A DNA stretch of 34,607 nt from an uncultured Lactobacillus sp. Lineage in GTDB: Bacteria; Bacillota; Bacilli; Lactobacillales; Lactobacillaceae. The translations under genes and the position numbers were made by a program. This document shows positions 1 through 6,276 of this stretch, piece after piece. Within the stretch, counting starts at the first letter, position 1, and each line of letters opens with the position of its first letter. The notes beneath the pieces were generated by a model. It was not told the DNA's origin, made no database searches, and saw only the letters and a list, made by a program, of their open reading frames with translations. Where the stretch lies: contig CAKNLX010000014.1 of NCBI GenBank assembly GCA_930989465.1, positions 1 to 34,607 of the forward strand, read 5' to 3'.

Positions 1-884
1 ACAAGAATGATTATGTTTTAATCGATACTGCCGGTCGTTTAGAAATAGACGAACCATTAATGGAAGAATTGGAACGTGTTAAGAAAGTTGCACAGCCAGA
101 TAACATCCTTTTAGTAGTTGATGCCATGACTGGTCAAGCAGCTACAGACGTTGCTAAAGGCTTTGATGAGCGACTTGATGTTACCGGAGTAATTTTAACT
201 AAGTTAGACGGTGATACTCGTGGTGGTGCTGCACTTTCAATTCGTGCAGTTACTGGTAAGCCAATTCTATTTACTGGTCAAGGTGAAAAACTAAGTGATT
301 TGGATGTCTTCCACCCAGATCGAATGGCTTCCAGAATTCTTGGGATGGGTGATATGCTTTCCTTAATTGAGAAGGCACAACAAGATTACGATGCCAAGGA
401 AGCTGAAAAAGTCGCTGAAAAGATGCGAGAAAACACTTTTGACTTCAATGATTTTGTTGATCAAATGAAGCAAGTGCAAAAAATGGGCCCGCTTGATCAA
501 ATTATGAAGATGATTCCTGGGATGGCAAATAATCCACAGTTGAAGAACTTAAATGTTGATCAAAAGCAAATTGATCATACAATTGCCATTGTTTATTCAA
601 TGACTGAAGCAGAACGTGAGGATCCAGATTTGTTGAATCCAAGTCGCAGAAGAAGAATTGCTGCCGGTTCTGGTCGCCCCGTTGTCGAAGTTAACCGTAT
701 GATTAAACAATTTAAACAAATGCGGGAAATGATGAGCAAGATGACTAAGGGCAATATGAAGGGATTAAGCAACTTGCCAGGGATGGATTCACCAATGGCC
801 AAGATGGCTATGCGTCGTTTAAATAAGAACTTTAAGAAGAACAAAAAGAAGCGTATGCGTAAGATTAAGAGATTCCATTCTTAA
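1..884 (+). CDS. ffh: Signal recognition particle protein Ffh (SRP54), C-terminal part, 5' end cut by the window
   Basis: This is the GTPase subunit of the signal recognition particle. With the 4.5S-type RNA it binds signal sequences on nascent chains and docks with FtsY at the membrane. The reading frame is open from base 3, ahead of the ATG listed in the ORF track at 60, and already encodes the G3 motif DTAGR. The real start is therefore outside the window and the ATG at 60 is internal. The G4 motif TKLDGDTRGG follows, then the methionine-rich M domain (for example DQMKQVQKMGPLDQIMKMIPGM) that holds signal peptides and SRP RNA. The protein ends in a lysine/arginine-rich tail. rpsP follows after 89 bp with its own promoter. 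Family identity is very secure; only the 5' part is missing. Confidence 0.97.
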   Translation, partial: KNDYVLIDTAGRLEIDEPLMEELERVKKVAQPDNILLVVDAMTGQAATDVAKGFDERLDVTGVILTKLDGDTRGGAALSIRAVTGKPILFTGQGEKLSDLDVFHPDRMASRILGMGDMLSLIEKAQQDYDAKEAEKVAEKMRENTFDFNDFVDQMKQVQKMGPLDQIMKMIPGMANNPQLKNLNVDQKQIDHTIAIVYSMTEAEREDPDLLNPSRRRRIAAGSGRPVVEVNRMIKQFKQMREMMSKMTKGNMKGLSNLPGMDSPMAKMAMRRLNKNFKKNKKKRMRKIKRFHS

Positions 885-911
885 AAAAATAAAGGTGTTA
901 AGGAAAAACAC

Positions 912-940
912 TTTACACCCATTTGTTTTGGTGGTATATT
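912..940 (+). promoter_or_regulatory. Sigma-A promoter for rpsP (extended -10)
   Basis: TTTACA (912-917, five of six matches to TTGACA) is separated by exactly 17 bp from TATATT (935-940). A TGG directly before the -10 gives an extended -10. It lies 34 bp upstream of the rpsP start and is the best promoter match in the first 3 kb. Seen in the sequence; activity is inferred. Confidence 0.75.
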
Positions 941-973
941 ATTAATCGTTAAGTTTTAGGAGGAAATTAATTT

Positions 974-1246
974 ATGTCAGTTAAAATTCGTATGCACCGT
1001 GCTGGTGCCAAGAGAAAGCCATTTTACAGAATCGTTGTTGCAGACTCACGTATGCCACGTGATGGTCGCTTCATCGAACAAGTTGGTTACTACAACCCAG
1101 TTTCACAACCAAAGGAATTGAAGCTTGACGAAGACAAGATCTTTGAATGGTTACAAAAAGGTGCACAACCTTCAGACACTGTTAGATCACTTCTTTCAGG
1201 TGCTGGCTTGATGGCTAAGTTGCACGATGCAAAATACAACAAGTAA
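974..1246 (+). CDS. rpsP: 30S ribosomal protein S16
   Basis: Small-subunit ribosomal protein that binds 16S rRNA early in 30S assembly. The 90-residue length and the opening [26 protein letters not shown], followed by [12 protein letters not shown], are diagnostic of bacterial S16. A TAGGAGGAAAT Shine-Dalgarno site lies just upstream of the ATG. It is the first gene of the rpsP-rimM-trmD-rplS cluster and has its own promoter. A terminator-like hairpin follows directly, so much of the transcription probably ends after this gene, leaving the downstream modification enzymes at lower level. Codon use is biased toward C-ending codons such as TAC and AAC, as in other highly expressed genes of this window. 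Confidence 0.98.
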   Translation: MSVKIRMHRAGAKRKPFYRIVVADSRMPRDGRFIEQVGYYNPVSQPKELKLDEDKIFEWLQKGAQPSDTVRSLLSGAGLMAKLHDAKYNK

Positions 1247-1260
1247 TTTTGCGATTATTT

Positions 1261-1294
1261 AAAAGCTTGATGCCAAGTGCTTCAAGCTTTTTTT
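1261..1294 (+). terminator. Intrinsic terminator or attenuator between rpsP and rimM
   Basis: AAAAGCTTGA (1261-1270) pairs perfectly with TCAAGCTTTT (1282-1291) around an 11-nt loop, followed by a T run. Only 21 bp separate it from the rimM ATG and no promoter fits in that gap. rimM and trmD therefore probably depend on read-through. Confidence 0.8.
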
Positions 1295-1315
1295 ATTACT
1301 TAAAAAGGAGCATGC

Positions 1316-1831
1316 ATGGAATATTTTGACGTTGCACGAATTTTAACAACTCATGGATTGAATGGTGAAGTCAAAGTTAACGTGATTACGGACTTCCCAG
1401 AAGAGCGTTTTGCTGAAGGGATGCATTTATCACTTAGAAGCGATACTAAACGTGTATTGACTATTGAAAAAAGCCGTCCATTTAAACAATTTTGGTTAAT
1501 TCAATTTAAAGAAATTACAGATATTGATCAAGCAGAAAAATTACGAGGCCAAATCCTGGTAGTAAGCGAAGAAGATCGTGGCGAATTACCTGACGGTGTT
1601 TATTATTATAAAGACATCTTTGATTGCGATGTGATTGATGAAGAAACTGGTAAAAATATCGGTAAAATCGTTGATATCCAATCTCCAGGTGCAAATGATA
1701 TTTGGCTTGTACGTGAAGATAGTGGCAAGGAATATTGGATTCCAAACATTGCCGATGTTGTTAAAAAAGTTGATGTAGCTGCCAAAAAAGTTTATGTAGA
1801 ATTAATGGAGGGGTTACGAGATGAAGATTAA
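1316..1831 (+). CDS. rimM: Ribosome maturation factor RimM
   Basis: 16S rRNA processing factor that binds S19 and helps mature the 3' domain (head) of the 30S subunit. The 171 residues show the family's two parts. The N-terminal RimM beta barrel begins [19 protein letters not shown] and contains the [15 protein letters not shown] segment. The C-terminal PRC-barrel contains [17 protein letters not shown] and [18 protein letters not shown] sits 5 nt before the chosen ATG. An ATG four bases upstream is in another frame. The 3' end overlaps trmD by 11 bp, which suggests translational coupling. Placement between rpsP and trmD is the usual bacterial order. Confidence 0.96.
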   Translation: MEYFDVARILTTHGLNGEVKVNVITDFPEERFAEGMHLSLRSDTKRVLTIEKSRPFKQFWLIQFKEITDIDQAEKLRGQILVVSEEDRGELPDGVYYYKDIFDCDVIDEETGKNIGKIVDIQSPGANDIWLVREDSGKEYWIPNIADVVKKVDVAAKKVYVELMEGLRDED

Positions 1832-2540
1832 TGTATTGACGCTTTTTCCCGACATGTTTACACCTTTGAAAGTATCGATGTTAGGACGTGGTTTAGAAGA
1901 TGGTAAGTGGGATCTCAATTTAGTTAATTTCCGTGATTTCACAACAGATGTACATCACCACGTAGATGATACTCCTTATGGCGGCGGCGCTGGTATGGTA
2001 CTCCAAATCATGCCAATTAAAAAAGCACTTAATTCTTTATCTTCTACTGGTAAAGTTATTATTACCGCTCCACAAGGAAAAACTTTTAATGAACAAATGG
2101 CACAAGACTGGGCAAAAGAAGATGAATTAACTTTTATTTGTGGTCACTATGAAGGCTTTGATCAAAGAGTCTATGACTTAGCCGATGAAACTGTTTCAAT
2201 TGGAGATTATGTGCTAACCGGTGGGGAATTACCAACTATGAGTATGATTGATGCTACTGTTCGACTTTTGCCTGGTATTTTAGGTAACGCTGCTAGTCCA
2301 GTAGAAGAAAGCTTTTCACATGGCTTATTAGAATATCCGCAATATACTCGCCCAGCTGATTTTGAAGGTCAAAAAGTGCCTGAAGTATTAACTAGTGGCA
2401 ATCACCAAAAAATAGCTGAGTGGCGACACAAAGAAGCGCTTAAAGCAACTTATCTTCATCGTCCTGATATGTTAAAAGATCGTCAGTTGACTATTGAAGA
2501 AAAGAAAATGCTAGAAGAAATCAAGTCAGAGCTTGATTAA
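1821..2540 (+). CDS. trmD: tRNA (guanine-37-N1)-methyltransferase TrmD
   Basis: SAM-dependent enzyme of the SPOUT (trefoil knot) class that makes m1G37 next to the anticodon, preventing +1 frameshifting. The 239-residue product has the expected N-terminus [13 protein letters not shown], the [12 protein letters not shown] segment, [12 protein letters not shown] and the knot motif [11 protein letters not shown], all typical of TrmD. The ATG lies inside the end of rimM behind GGAGGGG, so translation is probably coupled. rplS follows after a leader of about 110 bp. Length and motifs match the family with nothing missing. Confidence 0.97.
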   Translation: MKINVLTLFPDMFTPLKVSMLGRGLEDGKWDLNLVNFRDFTTDVHHHVDDTPYGGGAGMVLQIMPIKKALNSLSSTGKVIITAPQGKTFNEQMAQDWAKEDELTFICGHYEGFDQRVYDLADETVSIGDYVLTGGELPTMSMIDATVRLLPGILGNAASPVEESFSHGLLEYPQYTRPADFEGQKVPEVLTSGNHQKIAEWRHKEALKATYLHRPDMLKDRQLTIEEKKMLEEIKSELD

Positions 2541-2559
2541 GCTGGCTTGATTTGTTAAA

Positions 2560-2640
2560 CTATTCATCGTGGCAAGTGTCACTAATTAAAGTTATGGGTG
2601 TTCCGCTGACGCTGGTGCGTGGATGAATGCCGAAGAAGGA
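2560..2640 (+). promoter_or_regulatory. Structured 5' leader of rplS (probable ribosomal-protein leader)
   Basis: TTCATC (2563-2568) can pair with GATGAA (2622-2627), enclosing a small hairpin GTGGC-AAGT-GTCAC (2569-2582) and a GC-rich segment GTTCCGCTGACGCTGG. An L19 leader family that autoregulates rplS is known in low-GC Firmicutes. Assignment to it here is inference from position and structure, not from a covariance-model match. The element ends just before the rplS ribosome-binding site. Confidence 0.5.
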
Positions 2641-2652
2641 GAAAAATATATT

Positions 2653-3000
2653 ATGGATCCATTAATTCAAGAATTGACTAAAGAACAAATTCGTGACGAT
2701 ATTCCTGCTTTCCGTGCAGGTGATACTGTTACTGTTCACGTACGTGTTGTTGAAGGTACTCACGAACGTATTCAGTTGTTCGAAGGTGTTGTAATTAAGA
2801 AGAAGGGTACTGGCATCGGTGCTACTTACACTGTTCGTAAGATTGCTTCAGGTGTTGGTGTTGAAAGAACCTTCCCAGTTAACGACCCACGTGTTGCTAA
2901 GGTTGAAGTTAAGCGTCATGGTCGTGTGCGTCGTGCTAAGCTTTACTACTTACGTGAACGTCACGGTAAGTCAGCAAGAATTGCTGAAGCACGTCGTTAA
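2653..3000 (+). CDS. rplS: 50S ribosomal protein L19
   Basis: Large-subunit protein at the 30S-50S interface. The ORF track begins at 2623, but the in-frame ATG at 2653 starts the family-typical sequence [14 protein letters not shown] and is preceded by GAAGGAG. The ten extra codons belong to the leader, so 115 residues is the likely length and matches the usual L19 size. Conserved segments seen are [23 protein letters not shown] and the basic tail [19 protein letters not shown]. It closes the rpsP-rimM-trmD-rplS cluster and is followed by a strong terminator. Confidence 0.97.
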   Translation: MDPLIQELTKEQIRDDIPAFRAGDTVTVHVRVVEGTHERIQLFEGVVIKKKGTGIGATYTVRKIASGVGVERTFPVNDPRVAKVEVKRHGRVRRAKLYYLRERHGKSARIAEARR

Positions 3001-3017
3001 TCATAACGTCGATATAG

Positions 3018-3049
3018 AAAAGCTAGTTCCAAACGGAACTAGCTTTTTT
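3018..3049 (+). terminator. Intrinsic terminator after rplS
   Basis: AAAAGCTAGTTCC (3018-3030) pairs perfectly with GGAACTAGCTTTT (3035-3047) around the loop AAAC, followed by a T tract. It is the end of the rpsP-rplS transcription unit. Confidence 0.92.
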
Positions 3050-3213
3050 GTTTTGATAAATATTTTTAAAGTAATTTATATATAAGTGATAATTATTTAA
3101 TAATATATTTTAAGTTTGTGAATAATAATATCGTGGAACTCATGTGAAACTGCAAATTAAAATCACAAAGTTACTTTAATATACAGTTGTAACATTGATA
3201 ATATACTAAATCT

Positions 3214-3300
3214 TAATTGTGAAGTAAATTTCACAAGCAGAGATATTGAGTGTGGAATTAAAGCGAAAGCCGCCATTTATCCACAATGGCGGCTTTTAAT
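3214..3300 (+). ncRNA. Candidate small RNA or terminated leader upstream of the UDG-like gene
   Basis: A TATACT box at 3202-3207 could start an RNA near 3214. That RNA would contain the 7-bp hairpin TTGTGAA-N6-TTCACAA (3217-3236) and end at the 12-bp hairpin AAAGCCGCCATT/AATGGCGGCTTT (3266-3296) with TTTTAATTAAT. The preceding gene already has its own terminator, so the second hairpin needs another transcript to serve. No good -35 is visible. I do not recognise a known RNA family. Confidence 0.35.
3266..3298 (+). terminator. Orphan GC-rich terminator-like hairpin
   Basis: A perfect 12-bp stem AAAGCCGCCATT/AATGGCGGCTTT with a 7-nt loop (TATCCAC), followed by a short T run (TTTT counting the stem end). 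It lies 217 bp past the rplS terminator and 104 bp before the next start codon, with no gene between. Confidence 0.65.
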
Positions 3301-3401
3301 TAATATTAAATTGATTACATTATACTATATTTAATTTAGATGTAAAATAATTTTGACTAATATTATAATTAATATATCAGAAATAGAAACAGGTGAGATG
3401 A

Positions 3402-4061
3402 TTGAATTATCCTAAAGAATTACTGGCAGAAGTAAAAGAGAGATCAAAGGGCATGCGTTTAGAAGGAATTAATTCAGGAAGTGGCCCAAGACATCCCTTA
3501 CTAATGATCGTAGGCGAAGCGCCAGGACGCAATGAAATCGTTAATAATATTCCATTTAGTGGTGACGCCGGAAAGGAACTGGATAAATCACTAAAGCAAA
3601 TTGGTTTATCACGAGATCAAGTTTATATTACTAGTGCTGTTCGTAGCCGCCCTTTTAGTGTGAAAAAAGTTTTTAGTAAACGAGAAAATAAAGAAGTAAT
3701 TAAAAGACCAAATCGTAAACCTACTAAGAAAGAAGTGTTAGCACATGCTCCTTTTTTAGACTATGAAATGCATTACGCAGATCCACAAGTCATTGTTGCT
3801 TTAGGTAACACCGGATTAGAGCGACTGCTTGGCCCAGGTCATAAGATTTCTGCTGAACATGGTAAGGTTATTGAGAATACACCAATTCTTGAACTTAATG
3901 AAGCTAAAGATGGATATGTTTGGTCGAAAAAGAAATATACGGTTATTCCAGAATATCATCCTGCGGCTGTATTTTATAATCGTAAATTAAGTGATGATAT
4001 TGTAAAAGATTGGGAAGCGATAAAACCTTACATCGATAAAGAAAGAGAAAATAATGAGTAA
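3402..4061 (+). CDS. Uracil-DNA glycosylase family protein (family 4-like, lacking cysteines)
   Basis: Probable DNA repair glycosylase of the uracil-DNA glycosylase superfamily, which removes uracil from DNA to start base excision repair. It has the superfamily motif IVGEAPGRNE near residue 37 and the C-terminal HPAAV motif near residue 186, plus FSGDAGKELDKSL and NRKPTKKE as in family 4 enzymes. The 219-residue protein contains no cysteine at all. Family 4 enzymes normally use four cysteines to hold a 4Fe-4S cluster, and the usual KCRPP is RSRPF here. The start is TTG behind AGGTGAG; the nearby ATG at 3398 runs into a stop. The gene overlaps the SGNH hydrolase gene by 8 bp. Superfamily is secure, exact substrate less so. 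Confidence 0.85.
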   Translation: MNYPKELLAEVKERSKGMRLEGINSGSGPRHPLLMIVGEAPGRNEIVNNIPFSGDAGKELDKSLKQIGLSRDQVYITSAVRSRPFSVKKVFSKRENKEVIKRPNRKPTKKEVLAHAPFLDYEMHYADPQVIVALGNTGLERLLGPGHKISAEHGKVIENTPILELNEAKDGYVWSKKKYTVIPEYHPAAVFYNRKLSDDIVKDWEAIKPYIDKERENNE

Positions 4062-4839
4062 CGAAACTTTTTTAATCCCTATTAGACAAAATAATGATTT
4101 ATCCGATATTGCTCTTAATGAGTTGCGAATGGATTTGGATGAGCATCCCTTGCACCAAAGAGCTTATGCAGAGCTAGCCTATTTACCGGGTAACAGCCGT
4201 AAATATAGTCTTAACAGTGTGAAAACAATTGATAGCCCATTAAGAAATAAAAAGATCTTATTTTTAGGTTCTTCTGTCACATTTGGTTTTGGTGCATTAG
4301 GGGAATCTTTTGTAGACTACTTATGGAAAAAAGATGGCATTGCTGCTATTAAAGATGCAGAAAATGGCACTACTTTGGTAGATCAAGATGCCAGTTATCA
4401 TGGTGATTCTTATGTTGCTCGTTTTAAGGAAAATCTTAAAACACCAATTGATATGTTGGTTTTGCAACTTTCTACTAATGATGCGCGTACAAACCAGAAG
4501 CTGGGAGAAATTAGTCAAAATGACCATTTTGATGTAAAAACAATTATCGGTGCGATGGAATATATTATTAGTCAAGCTCTGACTACATGGCATTGTCCAA
4601 TTTTGATCTATACAAATCCTTATTTTGAAAGTGATTTGTATAATCAGATGGTAAAAGCAACACATCAATTAGCTAAAAAATGGAATATTAAAGTTCTGGA
4701 TTTATATAATGATCCGAATTTTAAAGACCAACCTGCTCTTTATATGGCAGACGAAATTCATCCGACCCGTGCAGGTTATTTAGAAAAATGGCTGCCAGTT
4801 TTTGAAAATAAATTAACTGAAATTTTGACGAAAAAATAA
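4054..4839 (+). CDS. SGNH/GDSL-type hydrolase, cytoplasmic
   Basis: Predicted serine esterase or lipase of the SGNH fold. The four signature blocks are present: ILFLGSSVTFGFG with the nucleophilic serine near residue 74, the SYVARF region, LSTNDA carrying the conserved Asn, and DEIHPT with the catalytic Asp and His near residue 230. At 261 residues it has no signal peptide or membrane segment, so it probably acts inside the cell. The substrate cannot be told from sequence. The ATG overlaps the end of the UDG-like gene (ATGAGTAA), so the two are likely co-translated, though a functional link is not evident. A hairpin shared with lexA follows. Confidence 0.85.
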   Translation: MSNETFLIPIRQNNDLSDIALNELRMDLDEHPLHQRAYAELAYLPGNSRKYSLNSVKTIDSPLRNKKILFLGSSVTFGFGALGESFVDYLWKKDGIAAIKDAENGTTLVDQDASYHGDSYVARFKENLKTPIDMLVLQLSTNDARTNQKLGEISQNDHFDVKTIIGAMEYIISQALTTWHCPILIYTNPYFESDLYNQMVKATHQLAKKWNIKVLDLYNDPNFKDQPALYMADEIHPTRAGYLEKWLPVFENKLTEILTKK

Positions 4840-4862
4840 ACCCAAGCTTTTTGCTTAGGTTT
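4838..4862 (-). terminator. Terminator between the SGNH gene and lexA (probably bidirectional)
   Basis: AAACCCAAGC (4838-4847) pairs with GCTTAGGTTT (4853-4862) with one mismatch around TTTTT. On the minus strand, after lexA, it is followed by TTTATTTTTT, a good U tract. On the plus strand the T tract is weaker. It lies between two convergent genes and can serve both. Confidence 0.75.
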
Positions 4863-4867
4863 AAATA

Positions 4868-5494
4868 TTAATCGATATTATTTCTGTAAAGGCCAACTAC
4901 TTTACCTAAAATACTTACTTTGGATAAGATAATTGGTGCCATTGTATCGTTTTCTGGTTGTAAACGGTAGTGATCGTTCTCTTTATAAAAGCGTTTAACT
5001 GTAGCTTCATTTTCATCAGTCATGGCTACGACAATTTCGCCGTTATTAGCGGTATTTTGCTTTCTGACAATGACGCTGTCACCGTTTAAAATTCCCGCAT
5101 TAATCATACTCTCACCGTGAACTTTTAACATGAAGAGTTCACCAGCATCGTTTTCAAGATCAGGTGGAAGTGGAAAATATTCATCTATGTCTTGAACTGC
5201 TAAGATAGGTTGACCAGCAGTGACCACACCAACAACTGGGATTTTCTTTGGCTTAATGCCCAATTCCTTTTTACCTTCATCGGTAATTTCAAGTGCACGA
5301 GGCTTAGTTGCATCCTTGATTAAAAGACCTTTGCGTTCTAAGCGGGCTAGATGACCGTGAACAGTAGATGTAGAAGAAAGTTTGACCGCAGCACAAATCT
5401 CTCGCACTGTCGGTGGAAAACCACGGCGTTCTACAGTATCATAAATATAGCGTAAAATTTCTAGTTGTTTAGTATCGTTGTTTTTCTTAGACAT
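4868..5494 (-). CDS. lexA: SOS-response repressor LexA
   Basis: Repressor of the DNA-damage regulon that self-cleaves when RecA is activated. The N-terminal winged helix-turn-helix covers residues 1-70 ([34 protein letters not shown]). The cleavage site is Ala93-Gly94 in VTAGQP. The catalytic dyad is Ser129 in HGESM and Lys167 in ATVKRF. All residues needed for autoproteolysis are present in this 208-residue protein. It is transcribed away from the DUF896 gene, and a near-consensus SOS box lies in the shared intergenic region, which predicts autoregulation. A hairpin with a T tract follows the stop codon. Confidence 0.97.
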   Translation of the reverse strand: MSKKNNDTKQLEILRYIYDTVERRGFPPTVREICAAVKLSSTSTVHGHLARLERKGLLIKDATKPRALEITDEGKKELGIKPKKIPVVGVVTAGQPILAVQDIDEYFPLPPDLENDAGELFMLKVHGESMINAGILNGDSVIVRKQNTANNGEIVVAMTDENEATVKRFYKENDHYRLQPENDTMAPIILSKVSILGKVVGLYRNNID

Positions 5495-5561
5495 AATTTT
5501 TCTCCGTTATTGTAAAAAAGATAGTATTTATGATTATTTTAACAAATAAATAGCATAATCT

Positions 5562-5575
5562 CAAACAAATGTTCT
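5562..5575. promoter_or_regulatory. LexA operator (SOS box)
   Basis: CAAACAAATGTTCT matches the Gram-positive SOS consensus CGAACRNRYGTTCG at 12 of 14 positions. It lies 68 bp upstream of lexA and 71 bp upstream of the divergent DUF896 gene, so LexA bound here could control both. Confidence 0.75.
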
Positions 5576-5645
5576 ATAAAAAGCATCTTTTTTTATTGTA
5601 TAAAATACGGTAGACTAAAGATTGTTAATGTGAGGTGAATATAAA

Positions 5646-5909
5646 ATGAATAAAGATGCAATGAGTAAAGAAGAAGAAAAAAAGGTAACTAATCGAATTA
5701 ATGAACTTTACCATAAGAAAGAAAAGGAAGGCTTAACTCCCGAAGAGGAACAAGAACGTAAAGAACTTCACAAAAAATTCCTTGCCAACTTCAGAGCTGC
5801 ATTTAAGCAAGACGTTGAAAATATGGTAATTATCGATAAAAACGGTAAAGAAGTAACCTCAGAAAGAGCAAAACGTGCTCAAAGAAGAAAAGGTCTTAGA
5901 AAAGATTAA
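5646..5909 (+). CDS. DUF896 family protein, YnzC-like
   Basis: Small, highly charged, mostly helical protein of 87 residues. The pattern INELYHKKEKEGLTPEEEQERKELHKKFLANFRAAFKQDVENM matches the DUF896/YnzC family of Firmicutes. The function is not established. In Bacillus subtilis ynzC belongs to the SOS-controlled yneA-yneB-ynzC operon divergent from lexA. Here the same divergent position is kept, with an SOS box between, but no yneA-like or yneB-like gene is present. GTGAGGTGA provides the ribosome-binding site. SOS control is inferred from the operator, not shown. Confidence 0.88.
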   Translation: MNKDAMSKEEEKKVTNRINELYHKKEKEGLTPEEEQERKELHKKFLANFRAAFKQDVENMVIIDKNGKEVTSERAKRAQRRKGLRKD

Positions 5910-5974
5910 TTAAGCCTTTTAAAAAAGTGAAAAATTATGTAAGATATTATTGTTAGTTAGGTGGAGAATATAAT

Positions 5975-6193
5975 ATGAATTTAGGTTTAGCAATATTTTT
6001 GATTATTATTGCACTTTTAGTTGGTGCAACAGCAGGTTTCTATGGTGCAAGAGCATACATGAAGAAGTATTTTAAGGAAAATCCTCCTATTAGTGAAGAT
6101 ATGATCGTTGCTATGATGTCTCAAATGGGACAAAAGCCTTCTAACAAGAAGGTTCATCAAGTAATGAACATGATGAAGCATCAACAAAAGTAA
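5975..6193 (+). CDS. UPF0154 family membrane protein, YneF-like
   Basis: A 72-residue protein with one N-terminal membrane helix (LGLAIFLIIIALLVGATAGFYGARAY) and a cytosolic basic tail (KENPPISEDMIVAMMSQMGQKPSNKKV). This is the pattern of the UPF0154/YneF family, whose role is unknown. In Bacillus the yneF gene is also in the lexA-ynzC neighbourhood, so this is retained synteny. A GGTGGAG site precedes the ATG, and a clear terminator follows 25 bp after the stop codon. No motif suggests an enzymatic role. Confidence 0.87.
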   Translation: MNLGLAIFLIIIALLVGATAGFYGARAYMKKYFKENPPISEDMIVAMMSQMGQKPSNKKVHQVMNMMKHQQK

Positions 6194-6218
6194 TTATTAG
6201 ATTATTTTGTGGTGTTAA

Positions 6219-6246
6219 GGCGAAGGATTATTCCTTCGTCTTTTTT
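6219..6246 (+). terminator. Intrinsic terminator after the YneF-like gene
   Basis: GGCGAAGGA (6219-6227) pairs with TCCTTCGTC (6232-6240), with one G-T wobble, around TTAT, then TTTTTT. It separates the small membrane-protein gene from the ABC exporter genes, which start 30 bp further on. Confidence 0.88.
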
Positions 6247-6276
6247 GGTGTTCTTTTTAAAGAATGGAGTGAGTAA

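Larger units (their letters stand above)
3050..3401. other. Gene-free region of about 350 bp with inverted repeats and an orphan terminator
   Basis: No credible coding frame was found on either strand. The stretch is very AT-rich and holds five TTGTGAA-like motifs: 3116-3122, 3142-3148, inverted 3162-3168, 3217-3223, and inverted 3230-3236. It also has a TATACT (3202-3207), a strong hairpin at 3266-3296 and a perfect TATAAT at 3364-3369 ahead of the UDG-like gene. It may hold a small RNA or a long regulatory leader. This is inference from layout only. Confidence 0.5.

Noticed and set aside
891-914. AAAGGTGTT/AACACTTT hairpin as a terminator for ffh
   Set aside because: The stem is short with a bulge, has no T tract after it and overlaps the -35 of the rpsP promoter.
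2533-2561. TTGATT-N17-TAAACT with an extended TG, as a promoter for rplS at the end of trmD
   Set aside because: The transcript would begin near 2568, removing the 5' arm TTCATC of the leader stem. The match is moderate and rplS is likely reached from upstream. I left it out of the features, though it cannot be excluded.
2819-3085. 88-residue ORF overlapping rplS in another frame
   Set aside because: It runs through the rplS terminator and has no ribosome-binding site or family resemblance.
3218-3235. TGTGA-N8-TCACA as a CRP/FNR-type site
   Set aside because: Spacing is 8, not 6, and lactobacilli lack a classical CRP. The pair is as well explained by an RNA hairpin.
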